12,604 bases of DNA from Bacillota bacterium (GCA_012799115.1 JAAZLY010000196.1:1-12604), one strand, 5' to 3'; counted from the stretch's first letter, positions 1-7,394 are shown. Numbers and translations: made by a program. The notes: a model not told the origin generated them from the letters alone.

Positions 1-1208
1 ATACTCTGGCCCGTCATCACAGAGGCCAGGTTAAACATGGCATTTTGCACATGGCCCATAAAGATGTCTCCGGTCATATGCTTAGTAGGGGGCATGTACT
101 TGAGGGGCGCTTCCGGGAAAATCTGCCTAATCGTTTGGGCGATGGCGAGTTCATAGAGAAATCCATTTTTCATCTTGGGATCGAGTTCGAACGCGTGCCC
201 TAGACCAAGTTGCCAGTTTTGCAGCCCTGCCACCAATCCCATCTGTTCATTGATAAAGTTGGAGGCAAGCACTGTATGGGCTTGTTCAAACGCATCGGCG
301 GTAGTCAGGTAATTATCCTCTCCCGTGTTGATGACAATGCCAGCATAGGCATTGATCAGGCGCGAGAAATATTGATCGGCAAAGGTACGCTCCATATTGA
401 TGTCACGGAACAAGATCCCGTACATCGCATCATTCAGCATCATGTCAAGACGTTCCAAGGCACCCATGGCAGCAATTTCTGGCATGCAAAGTCCGGAACA
501 ATAGTTGACCAAGTGAATGTAACGACCTACTTCCTCACTGACCTCATCGAGTGCCTTGCGCATCACTCTGAAGTTAGCCTGGGTTGCGTATGTGCCGCCA
601 AATCCTTCTGTTGTCGTACCATAGGGAACGTAATCGAGCAGACTCTGGGCCGTTGTCCGGATAACGGCAATAATGTCTGCACCTTGCCTCGCTGCTGTCT
701 TGGCCTGATCTACGTCTGCAAAGATGTTGCCACTGGCGACGATAACATACTTCAAAGGCTCCTCGCCCCGGCCTAGCTTCTCCTGAAGTGCCTCCCGTCG
801 TTGCCTTTGGGCCCTAATCGCGGCCAACGCTTCTTCCGTATAAACCTCCATCACCTTGGAGACTGCATGGGGGTCCTGCATGGGCAGTTCACAGAGGCGA
901 AGCTCTTTGCCGGCAGCCTCGGCAATCTGTTGTGGAGTTCGATCAAGGGCGACGACTGCATTGGCCAACCAAAAAGCGATACCCCGATCTAGATGACCTG
1001 CCTGAAGGACTTGATCCACCACGACATTAGCCAGGGGAATCCCCTCCTGATTTGTTCCGTCAATCCCAAAAAAACGCGCCACAGTGCGTTCAACACTCAC
1101 TGTGGTATGACGTAAAATATCCTCCTGTACCTCCAGGGCAATAGCTTGAGCTAATTGCCTGGCTCTTTGTACTTTTTCATGGTCTAGTCTTAGTAGCTGG
1201 TTATGCAT
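1..1208 (-). CDS. kamD: Lysine 5,6-aminomutase alpha subunit (partial, C-terminus beyond left edge)
   Basis: Alpha subunit of the adenosylcobalamin- and PLP-dependent aminomutase that moves the terminal amino group of beta-lysine (or D-lysine) to carbon 5, giving 3,5-diaminohexanoate in lysine fermentation. I translated 402 codons with no stop. Recognition rests on family-like stretches at about residues 180-250, including SLLDYVPYGTTTEGFGGTYA, NFRVMRKALDE and LVNYCSGLCMPEIAAMGALE, and later GHAFELDP. In the known structure this subunit forms most of the TIM barrel that holds PLP, while the beta subunit (KamE) supplies the PLP lysine and most of the B12 contacts. The family is a little over 500 residues, so roughly 110 are missing. 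The ATG start has GAGGG 8 nt upstream and lies 17 nt after the kamC stop. kamE should follow past the edge. The identification is firm. Confidence 0.95.
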   Translation of the reverse strand, partial: MHNQLLRLDHEKVQRARQLAQAIALEVQEDILRHTTVSVERTVARFFGIDGTNQEGIPLANVVVDQVLQAGHLDRGIAFWLANAVVALDRTPQQIAEAAGKELRLCELPMQDPHAVSKVMEVYTEEALAAIRAQRQRREALQEKLGRGEEPLKYVIVASGNIFADVDQAKTAARQGADIIAVIRTTAQSLLDYVPYGTTTEGFGGTYATQANFRVMRKALDEVSEEVGRYIHLVNYCSGLCMPEIAAMGALERLDMMLNDAMYGILFRDINMERTFADQYFSRLINAYAGIVINTGEDNYLTTADAFEQAHTVLASNFINEQMGLVAGLQNWQLGLGHAFELDPKMKNGFLYELAIAQTIRQIFPEAPLKYMPPTKHMTGDIFMGHVQNAMFNLASVMTGQS

Positions 1209-1225
1209 CCTGGGGTCCCTCTTTT

Positions 1226-2833
1226 CTACAATACGTTCGCAAGCTCCCGAGCTCTGTTTACAATCTGAGAGTTCAGACCAAGGGCTTCTGCAACTATAGC
1301 CGCATCACTCGTCTGCATATCTTCCTGACCATCGAGAACTACCTCTAGAGTATAGTCCATGTGACGCTGTAGGGAGTCCACTCCGAGCTGCCTCAGTTTC
1401 TCCCTATCCAATCCCTTAACCCTAAGGTGACGAAGACCTCTTATGCCTGCCAATGATGGAAAGTGCGTTGTGACTGCGGTGATCATTTGCTGTCCATGCA
1501 AATACTCTAAGACCGCTTGTGCCATCGCTGCACCTTCCACAGGGTTCGTGCCATGGGCGATTTCATCCACGAGAACCAAACCATCTTCACTACTTCGAAC
1601 AATGACGTCCCGCAAAAAGACCACTTCCCCAGCAAAGGAACTCAAGCCCTTCGGAATCTCTGCTGTAGCCAAGTGGGCCCGAATGAACTTGCGGGGGCGA
1701 AACTCCATGGAGTGAGCTGGCACTAAGAGACCATATTGAGCCATGGCCGTCAGAAGACCGAGCGTCTTAAGAGTGGCGGTCTTGCCGCCCATGTTTGGCC
1801 CGGTAATAAGAGTTACGCCCGGGAGAACTTCAAGGGAAAGGGGCGTGTAGTCTTGGCCCCCCCGCTTCACCTCTTCTTCTACGATGAGGTGCCTCCCGCC
1901 CTGGATCCGAATCCTCGAATCCTCTGACAAGATGGGTTTGACTCCACCTATCTTAGCGGCGAACTTCGCTTTAGCCAGGGCAAAATCAAGAAACGCCAGC
2001 GTTTCCAGGACGCTGCGTAGTCGCGGAGCGAATTCTCCTACAACAAGGGTAAGTTCTGTTCGAACCTCCTCTTTGCAACTCTCCTCATCGGACCGAACGC
2101 CCTCTAGTTCCTCCCGCGTCCGGCGCATCTGCTCACCTTCGATCAATTTAAACGTGACGAAATTCTGCTTCTCCTGCACCTTGTAAAGCTCATGCATAGC
2201 CTCAAGCTTGGCAACTGCTGCAGTATCGACAGTGCTAAGGGTGATTTCACCATCCATAGACAAGAGCCGACCTACGGCTTGAATCAGTTTGCGATCCACT
2301 AACTCTCGATAACTGGCTAGAGTGCTTTCTAAGTTTACCCGCCTGGCACGAATCTGCGCTAGCTTGGGGTTATAAGCGTCAGCGATATAGAAACTATCAT
2401 AACTGCCCTGGCCTAGGCTCAGAGCTTCCCTACACTCGCTACACTGGTCGAGTGATTTGGGTAGAAGTGTAGTCCACCCCAGCTTCTCCAACTCGAAATT
2501 GATTTTCTCTACTAAGCCAAGTAGTTTCTTGACCTCATAAAACTCGATATCATCGAGGATGGCCCCTTCCATACTACGCTTCAGACTCCCAGAAATATCC
2601 TTGGCTGAACGCAAGAGAAAACCCAAGTCGTCGGCGATCTTTGGGTTCTTGCTGAGATCATCCGCCATCCTTTGGAGACGGTCATACTCCGCTTCAAGAT
2701 CAGAGTACTGTTCAGAAGTGAAGGGGGTCGCCCGCCTCATCCGGGCCCGCCCTAGAGATGACACAGGGGCGATCTTCGACCACACCTCGTCAAAACCTAA
2801 TTGACGTCTTGTTTCCCGATCAAGAAATTCCAT
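1226..2833 (-). CDS. kamC: MutS-like ATPase, lysine 5,6-aminomutase reactivase subunit KamC
   Basis: A 535-residue protein with the core and ATPase part of the MutS/MutS2 family. Visible motifs are Walker A TGPNMGGKT (344-352), a signature-like SSFAGE (398-403), Walker B LVLVDEIAHGTNP (419-431) and the switch-histidine segment TTHFPS (455-460). The N-terminal part is charged and helical, as in the MutS2 lever and clamp. There is no N-terminal mismatch-binding domain, and the protein ends without the Smr nuclease domain of MutS2. Its position between kamB and kamD matches the ATPase described in lysine-fermenting bacteria as helping to reactivate the B12-dependent aminomutase, probably by cofactor exchange. 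That role is taken from context and naming; the sequence itself shows only a MutS-type ATPase. The ATG overlaps the end of kamB by 14 nt and has a perfect AAAAGGAGG 6 nt upstream. A DNA repair role is unlikely here. Confidence 0.88.
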   Translation of the reverse strand: MEFLDRETRRQLGFDEVWSKIAPVSSLGRARMRRATPFTSEQYSDLEAEYDRLQRMADDLSKNPKIADDLGFLLRSAKDISGSLKRSMEGAILDDIEFYEVKKLLGLVEKINFELEKLGWTTLLPKSLDQCSECREALSLGQGSYDSFYIADAYNPKLAQIRARRVNLESTLASYRELVDRKLIQAVGRLLSMDGEITLSTVDTAAVAKLEAMHELYKVQEKQNFVTFKLIEGEQMRRTREELEGVRSDEESCKEEVRTELTLVVGEFAPRLRSVLETLAFLDFALAKAKFAAKIGGVKPILSEDSRIRIQGGRHLIVEEEVKRGGQDYTPLSLEVLPGVTLITGPNMGGKTATLKTLGLLTAMAQYGLLVPAHSMEFRPRKFIRAHLATAEIPKGLSSFAGEVVFLRDVIVRSSEDGLVLVDEIAHGTNPVEGAAMAQAVLEYLHGQQMITAVTTHFPSLAGIRGLRHLRVKGLDREKLRQLGVDSLQRHMDYTLEVVLDGQEDMQTSDAAIVAEALGLNSQIVNRARELANVL

Positions 2834-3917
2834 TGAAAGCCTCCTTTTCAGGCCGGTAACGGATTCCTAAGTTTAGGTCATATGTAGGGATGGGATAGAC
2901 AGCTTGTCCAACATCTCTTAGCAAGCGCAGGGGATCGGCTATGCCGTAGCGGCTGTTAAAGGGGTTCACCGTTACGGCACTTACATGAATAGAGTCTAGT
3001 ACCCGAAGTTCCACCGTGTTGGACTGCAATCTCTGCAAAGCCCGCTTCCCCAAAAAAACGCAGTTAGGATCCGTGACAAGAAGTGTAAAGGAAGCCCTAT
3101 GAGGCTTACATGCTAGAATCTTAGCCAATACCTCATCTGTGAGCATACCTTGGACAAAGACGGTGTCAGTGTGTTCATTCAGTAACCCTTCTAGCCTGTC
3201 TAGATTGTGGAGAAGGTCCCCGTGGGTAAGCTGCCCTTGAGGGCCTGTAGATGCTAGAGCAACAAGCTTGACATCGTCCCTTAGGACCTCTGCCCGAAGG
3301 TGCGATGCCACCACTTCGTTATTCCAGGATGGCAAAGTCAAGATCTCCAGCTTGTGCTGGATCTTTTCCAGCAAGATCTGAGTATCCCAGCTCACTTCAG
3401 CTCCTACCGCGAGGATGGTTGTGTCAGTTACCATCGGGGCGGAGAGAGACCGCCGATCAATAGCACCGTCAATAAGGAAAAGATCCATCCCATACTCCTC
3501 AAACTGTTCCTTGACCAAAGCAAGTTCATGTCCTGTGCTAGGTCCCGCAAGCACCGTTTTACCCGCGCTCAGGGCTCGGGCTAGGATCACTTCACCTAAA
3601 GGAGTCATAATGCCAGTACTTCCTAGGATTTCATAATCCAAACCGCTTTCGAGAAGTAGCGACTTGGCATTAGCCACCATTTGGCCAGGACGCAGCGTGA
3701 TCCTCGGTTTATCGTGGTAGAAAAGCTGGTCTTTCTCCTCGCCGTCTAGACCGATTGTCGTCAGCGCGACCCTGATACCAATTTGCCCCGCTTCCATCAA
3801 GAGTTGGTTAAAAGAGAAGGTCTTGCCAGTATTCTTTCCCATGCCAATGATCGAGACGGATCGCAGGCCCTGGTCCAGTATTTCTTTTATCAGCACCGGC
3901 GACGCTCCCCCTTCCAA
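2820..3917 (-). CDS. kamB: P-loop protein, lysine 5,6-aminomutase reactivase subunit KamB
   Basis: A 365-residue P-loop protein. The N-terminus carries a Walker A motif GMGKNTGKT (25-33) of the type seen in MobB/DTBS-like nucleotide-binding proteins. A Walker B-like strand LFLIDGAIDRRS (146-157) follows, ending in an acidic residue. It lies 8 nt downstream of kdd and overlaps kamC, the position of KamB in lysine fermentation clusters. KamB and KamC together are considered the reactivating factor of the aminomutase; I infer this from context and family naming. The frame opens with TTG at 3917, preceded by AGGAGA built on the kdd stop codon. A GTG seven codons downstream (3896) has a G-rich site GGGGGAG 8 nt away and is a real alternative, giving 358 residues. 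No membrane segment or signal peptide is visible, so it is cytosolic. Confidence 0.85.
   Translation of the reverse strand: MEGGASPVLIKEILDQGLRSVSIIGMGKNTGKTFSFNQLLMEAGQIGIRVALTTIGLDGEEKDQLFYHDKPRITLRPGQMVANAKSLLLESGLDYEILGSTGIMTPLGEVILARALSAGKTVLAGPSTGHELALVKEQFEEYGMDLFLIDGAIDRRSLSAPMVTDTTILAVGAEVSWDTQILLEKIQHKLEILTLPSWNNEVVASHLRAEVLRDDVKLVALASTGPQGQLTHGDLLHNLDRLEGLLNEHTDTVFVQGMLTDEVLAKILACKPHRASFTLLVTDPNCVFLGKRALQRLQSNTVELRVLDSIHVSAVTVNPFNSRYGIADPLRLLRDVGQAVYPIPTYDLNLGIRYRPEKEAFNGIS
2840..2848 (-). promoter_or_regulatory. kamC ribosome binding site inside the end of kamB
   Basis: AAAAGGAGG on the minus strand, 6 nt before the kamC ATG and inside the last codons of kamB. It fixes the kamC start and implies translational coupling of the two genes. 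Confidence 0.85.
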
Positions 3918-3925
3918 CCCGTCTC

Positions 3926-4969
3926 CTAGACGTAAATCTCCTCGAACAACCTTCTTAGTTCCGGATTTTCCCTCAAGACCTGCAGAGTAATCTCAGCATG
4001 ACTCTTGGTGTATCCGTTACCTATAAGCATATTCACATCCTTGCCTACTCCTTCTGCGCCCAAGGCTGCCGCCGTGAAACTCGTCGCCATACTGAAGAAG
4101 TAAACAGTACCTCCGTCACGAGTACAGAGAATTGAAGTCATCTCAGTCTGGGGTATATTCACGCAGTTAATGGTGAGGTCTGCGAGTACGCCTCCGCTTG
4201 CATCTTGAAAGGCACGGAGGCAATCGACTGGCTTTGTGGCATCTAAATCAAGGATCACATCAGCTAGGCCAAGCTGCTCAATACGTTTGACAGCCGCAGC
4301 TCCATAATCCATGGCCACAACCTTGCCGGAGATACCAGCCCGCTTCTTGGCTTCATGTAGACAAAGGCAACCTGACTTACCCCCGGCACCCACCACTAAA
4401 ACAGTGTCACCTGGTCTCACTAATTTTGCCGTCTGGGCAGGCGCCCCAGCTACGTCTAGAGCTGCCAAAGCGAGCTTTTGCGGAAGATCGTCGGGTAAGA
4501 CTGCATAGATTCCACTCTCAAAAAGCACCGCCTGGCCCTTAATGTCTACCTGAGCGGTGTCTAAGTGGATGGCTTCTATCGAGTCGATCACAAGAGGTGT
4601 CAAAGTCAAGGAAACCAGTGAAGCAATGCGATCGCCCACCCTTAGATCCCGTTTACCCTGCAGACTTGCACCAATAGCTTTCACGGTGCCGATAAACATT
4701 CCACCTGATCCTGTTACAGGATTGTGGTGCTTTCCCCTGCGGTCCACGATATCCAACATAATCTGGGCAATTCGTCCCTTGTCATCACCGGCTTCTTGTC
4801 GAATCTGAGTGAAACTGGCTGAATCAATATTGAGGGTCTCACAATCGATTAAGATTTCGTTAGGATAAATCTCCATAGAATTATCAATGCGCTGGGCACC
4901 TTGGGGCAAAACACCCATCGGCTCGACAACCCTATGGGTACCAAACGGGCATGCTAGTGTCAATGACAT
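3926..4969 (-). CDS. kdd: L-erythro-3,5-diaminohexanoate dehydrogenase
   Basis: NAD(P)-dependent dehydrogenase that oxidatively deaminates 3,5-diaminohexanoate, the product of KamDE, to 5-amino-3-oxohexanoate and ammonia. The protein has 347 residues, normal for the family. The N-terminal signature GTHRVVEPMGVLPQ and the stretch around SMEIYPNEILID are typical of Kdd. The fold resembles medium-chain dehydrogenases: a catalytic-type N-terminal part, then a Rossmann nucleotide-binding segment VLVVGAGGKSG (190-200). No obvious zinc-binding cysteine set is visible, consistent with the family. It is the first gene of the kdd-kamB-kamC-kamD operon. The ATG is preceded by AAAGGAG only about 3 nt away, a short spacing, but no better in-frame start gives a complete N-terminus. 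Identification is firm. Confidence 0.94.
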   Translation of the reverse strand: MSLTLACPFGTHRVVEPMGVLPQGAQRIDNSMEIYPNEILIDCETLNIDSASFTQIRQEAGDDKGRIAQIMLDIVDRRGKHHNPVTGSGGMFIGTVKAIGASLQGKRDLRVGDRIASLVSLTLTPLVIDSIEAIHLDTAQVDIKGQAVLFESGIYAVLPDDLPQKLALAALDVAGAPAQTAKLVRPGDTVLVVGAGGKSGCLCLHEAKKRAGISGKVVAMDYGAAAVKRIEQLGLADVILDLDATKPVDCLRAFQDASGGVLADLTINCVNIPQTEMTSILCTRDGGTVYFFSMATSFTAAALGAEGVGKDVNMLIGNGYTKSHAEITLQVLRENPELRRLFEEIYV

Positions 4970-5007
4970 ACTCTCCTTTGTGGATTATTACCGAAATCCT
5001 CTTAGTT

Positions 5008-5013
5008 ATTTTA
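5008..5013 (-). promoter_or_regulatory. Candidate -10 box for the kdd-kam operon
   Basis: TAAAAT on the minus strand (5 of 6 to consensus) sits about 39 nt before the kdd ATG, a suitable position. No acceptable -35 hexamer lies 16-18 nt upstream, where the edge of the large inverted repeat falls. An activator-dependent promoter would fit. This is weak evidence. Confidence 0.3.
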
Positions 5014-5034
5014 CAGTTTCTTCAATAATAACAT

Positions 5035-5079
5035 ATACCCCTCCAAATTTGAAGAGGTCCTTCGAATTTGGAGGGGTAT
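5035..5079 (-). terminator. Large inverted repeat after ispDF: probable terminator or operator
   Basis: Two 19-nt arms (5035-5053 and 5061-5079) match at 18 of 19 positions around a 7-nt loop. On the minus strand the stem begins about 12 nt after the ispDF stop and is followed by a T-rich but interrupted stretch (ATGTTATTATTG). It therefore most likely ends the ispDF transcript. The single mismatch is A-C on the minus strand but a G-U pair on the plus strand, where no U-tract follows. Because it lies just upstream of kdd, it could also serve as a regulator binding site. Confidence 0.6.
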
Positions 5080-5091
5080 GAATGATTGAAT

Positions 5092-6231
5092 TTAACGCAG
5101 ATCGACGAGTAGAGCAACAACTTGGACAGCTATTCCCTCTTCACGACCGACGAATCCCAATCCCTCGGTCGTTGTTGCCTTAATGTTGATTGCAGTCTCT
5201 GGTACGAATAGCTTCTGCGCTAACGTATTCTTGATCGGCCTTTTCCAGGTAGCCAGTTTCGGCTTCTGGGCCATAATGGTTATATCGAGATTCTGGAGTT
5301 CAAGCTGTTTTTGCCCCATGATGGAGACCACTTCGTCGAGAAGAAGAATGCTGGAGATTCCCTCATACTTCGGATCTGTATCAGGAAAATGTTCCCCAAT
5401 ATCCCCCAGACCCATTGCACCGAGCAAGGCATCCATCACCGCATGTGTTACGACATCCGCATCGGAGTGACCCAAGAGTCCCTTCTCATAAGGAATTTCG
5501 ACTCCTCCCAAGATAAGGCGTCGACCTGTCACCAGCCGGTGAACATCGTAGCCAAAACCGATGCGGGACTCTCTTGGTTTGGGCAAATCCTCTGGGGTCG
5601 TGATTTTGATATTCGCGTAATCCCCCTCCACGACGTGGACAGGGCTCCCCATGGCCTCTATCAGTGCACAATCGTCAGTGGCCAAGACACCCTCACTCTT
5701 TGCCCATTCGTGGGCCTGGAGGATCAAGGGGAAACTGAAGACTTGAGGCGTCTGCATCGCCCACAGCTGTGAGCGATCTGGAGTATCGATGACCAGCCCA
5801 TCTCTTACCTGTTTAATCGTATCTTTCACCCGTACGGCGACCCCGACCGCAAGATGTTCCCTGCAAGCCGCAAGGGCCCGCATGACTAGCTCCTTTGTCA
5901 CAAAGGGTCTCGCACCATCATGAATCATAACCCATTTGGTATCCTGGGGGAGGGCCTTAAGTCCTAGATAGACGCTGTCCTGTCGCTCGGCACCACCTAA
6001 GACCACTTTGGCCTGTTTATGTACGACATCTCTGGCAACTAACTCAGTAATTGCCTCCTGATCCTGAGCGTTTGTAACGACCACCACTTGAGATACTTCA
6101 TCGATAGAGTCAAAACAGGCAAGACTGTGGGATAAAACAGATCGACCCCCCAGGGGCAAGAGCACCTTATTCTCTTTTCTTCCCATCCTTGTACCGGTAC
6201 CTGCTGCAGCTATCACTACTCCTACTGTCAT
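5092..6231 (-). CDS. ispDF: Bifunctional IspD/IspF: MEP cytidylyltransferase and MECDP synthase
   Basis: A 379-residue fusion of two enzymes of the MEP isoprenoid pathway. Residues 1 to about 219 are IspD (2-C-methyl-D-erythritol 4-phosphate cytidylyltransferase): the nucleotide-binding loop AAAGTGTRMG (8-17), IHDGARPFV (103-111) and MQTPQVF (159-165). Residues from about 222 are IspF (2,4-cyclodiphosphate synthase): GFGYDVHRL with metal ligands D229 and H231, GHSDADV (254-260), and H263, the third ligand at the usual 32-residue distance. The end has the conserved TTTEGLGFVGREEGIA. The step between them (IspE) is not encoded here. The frame is open back to 6339, but the ATG at 6231 has AAAGGGAG 9 nt upstream. 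The longer form would translate a transcription terminator and overlap yacL. Bacillus has two separate adjacent genes at this point. Confidence 0.95.
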   Translation of the reverse strand: MTVGVVIAAAGTGTRMGRKENKVLLPLGGRSVLSHSLACFDSIDEVSQVVVVTNAQDQEAITELVARDVVHKQAKVVLGGAERQDSVYLGLKALPQDTKWVMIHDGARPFVTKELVMRALAACREHLAVGVAVRVKDTIKQVRDGLVIDTPDRSQLWAMQTPQVFSFPLILQAHEWAKSEGVLATDDCALIEAMGSPVHVVEGDYANIKITTPEDLPKPRESRIGFGYDVHRLVTGRRLILGGVEIPYEKGLLGHSDADVVTHAVMDALLGAMGLGDIGEHFPDTDPKYEGISSILLLDEVVSIMGQKQLELQNLDITIMAQKPKLATWKRPIKNTLAQKLFVPETAINIKATTTEGLGFVGREEGIAVQVVALLVDLR

Positions 6232-6240
6232 TCGCGCCAA

Positions 6241-6248
6241 CTCCCTTT
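6241..6248 (-). promoter_or_regulatory. ispDF ribosome binding site
   Basis: AAAGGGAG on the minus strand, 9 nt before the ATG at 6231. It decides the ispDF start against the upstream in-frame ATG at 6339, which would extend the protein by 36 residues unrelated to IspD. Confidence 0.75.
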
Positions 6249-6258
6249 GCCGCTTAGT

Positions 6259-6292
6259 AAAAAAAGGCCCGATACTGTAATCAGGCCCTTTC
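6259..6292 (-). terminator. Intrinsic terminator or attenuator between yacL and ispDF
   Basis: On the minus strand a 13-bp stem (arms 6280-6292 and 6261-6273, 6-nt loop) pairs completely when three G-U pairs are counted, and runs straight into seven T residues. On the plus strand the same three positions are mismatches, so the structure belongs to the minus-strand transcript. It starts 12 nt after the yacL stop and ends 27 nt before the ispDF ATG. Confidence 0.85.
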
Positions 6293-6304
6293 ATGTCTAT
6301 AAGC

Positions 6305-7378
6305 TTATAATGCCCGCTCCATAGCTTTCGGTTTGGCAAAAATCATGCGTCCAGCAGCTGTCTGGAGAACACTTGTCACCAGAACCGCCACGGATTGCCC
6401 AATGAACCGGCGTCCTCCGTCAACTACGATCATGGTGCCATCATCTAAGTACCCCACGCCCTGACCTTGTTCTTTGCCGTCCTTAATGACCTGAACCTTG
6501 AGTTCTTCCCCAGGTAACACCACTGGCTTAACAGCGTTAGCTAGTTCATTTATGTTCAGCACAGGCACTCCTTGTAACTCGCAGACTTTGTTGAGATTAT
6601 AGTCATTGGTGACTACTTTTCCCCCCATGTCTTTAGCAAGCTTAACGAGTTTTGTGTCCACCTCATTAATCTCACCATAGTCTTCCTCCACAATGCGAAC
6701 ATGGGAATAAGGTTCCTTTTGAATTTTGTTGAGAATATCCAATCCTCGCCGACCGCGATTCCGCTTCAGGACGTCAGAAGAATCTGCAATATGTTGTAAC
6801 TCCTCCAAGACAAACCCCGGGACGATCAAGTCCCCTTCTAGAAACCCCGATTTGGTAATATCCGATATTCTGCCGTCAATAATCACACTAGTGTCAAGTA
6901 TTTTGGGACTCCCCTGTGTAGCAGCAGTCTTGGATCTCATCCCCTTAGCACCTGTACGGGATAGAACATCAGGCAAGTCATCCGTCTTTCTAAGCCCTAC
7001 CATCAACCCAAAGTATCCCAACACCACCCCAAGAATAACTGGGACATAATCTCCTAAGTAAGGGATTCTCAATAAAGGAATAGAAATGATTAGCGCAACA
7101 ACCCACCCGCTAACTAGCCCGATTATCCCTCCGACCAGCTCATGCGTAGGGGTTTTCAACAAGACCTGTATCGTGTTCTTACTACCTCGCTTAAGCCCCC
7201 GCATAATTGGCGGACCAACCACTACACCGACTAAAAGACCAACGAAAATTAACAGACCAACTAAATAACTCTCATCGATAAATCCAGCCATCGCGCCCGA
7301 ACTAAGGACAAACAGTGCCCCAGAATAACCAAGGGCCGCGCCAATGGCAGCAAATACAATCCTAACGAAAATGACCAA
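6305..7378 (-). CDS. yacL: PIN/TRAM domain membrane protein, YacL family
   Basis: A membrane-anchored protein with about four hydrophobic segments in the first 135 residues, then a PIN-type nuclease-like domain and a C-terminal TRAM domain. Numbering from the upstream GTG at 7390, the PIN domain starts at KILDTSVIIDGR (acidic D166) and carries further acidic sites in VDTKL (D245) and TNDYNLN (D263). The TRAM domain covers about 285-345, ending in a QTAAGRMIFAKP signature. The family's substrate is not established; PIN suggests RNA cleavage and TRAM suggests RNA binding. B. subtilis YacL occupies the same spot, between disA and ispD. The frame can open with GTG at 7390, but the only strong ribosome site (GGAGGTGA, 7387-7394) overlaps that codon and lies 8 nt before a TTG at 7378, so I prefer TTG (357 residues). 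An in-frame TAG lies just upstream, so no earlier start is possible. Confidence 0.9.
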   Translation of the reverse strand: MVIFVRIVFAAIGAALGYSGALFVLSSGAMAGFIDESYLVGLLIFVGLLVGVVVGPPIMRGLKRGSKNTIQVLLKTPTHELVGGIIGLVSGWVVALIISIPLLRIPYLGDYVPVILGVVLGYFGLMVGLRKTDDLPDVLSRTGAKGMRSKTAATQGSPKILDTSVIIDGRISDITKSGFLEGDLIVPGFVLEELQHIADSSDVLKRNRGRRGLDILNKIQKEPYSHVRIVEEDYGEINEVDTKLVKLAKDMGGKVVTNDYNLNKVCELQGVPVLNINELANAVKPVVLPGEELKVQVIKDGKEQGQGVGYLDDGTMIVVDGGRRFIGQSVAVLVTSVLQTAAGRMIFAKPKAMERAL

Positions 7379-7386
7379 ACTTCGCT

Positions 7387-7394
7387 TCACCTCC
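7387..7394 (-). promoter_or_regulatory. yacL ribosome binding site supporting a TTG start
   Basis: GGAGGTGA on the minus strand, a full 8-base match to the 16S rRNA tail, with 8 nt to the TTG at 7378. The GTG at 7388-7390 lies inside this site and so is unlikely to be the start codon. Confidence 0.65.

Noticed and set aside
210..776. Plus-strand open frame of 188 residues
   Set aside because: It is antisense to the well-supported kamD, matches no family I know, and has no clear ribosome site; a by-product of kamD codon use.
1226..2833. Annotation as a DNA mismatch repair protein MutS or MutS2
   Set aside because: No mismatch-binding domain and no Smr domain; the operon context fits the aminomutase ATPase KamC far better.
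4970..5091. Cobalamin or lysine riboswitch before the lysine operon
   Set aside because: The likely leader is only about 30 nt and the gap shows a simple inverted repeat, with no multi-stem layout or B12-box-like sequence.
5311..5772. Plus-strand open frame of 153 residues
   Set aside because: Antisense to ispDF, no recognisable protein features, no promoter or ribosome site.
5092..6339. Longer ispDF start (ATG at 6339), 415 residues
   Set aside because: The extra 36 residues would overlap yacL and translate the terminator hairpin; the ATG at 6231 has a good ribosome site and gives the normal IspD N-terminus.
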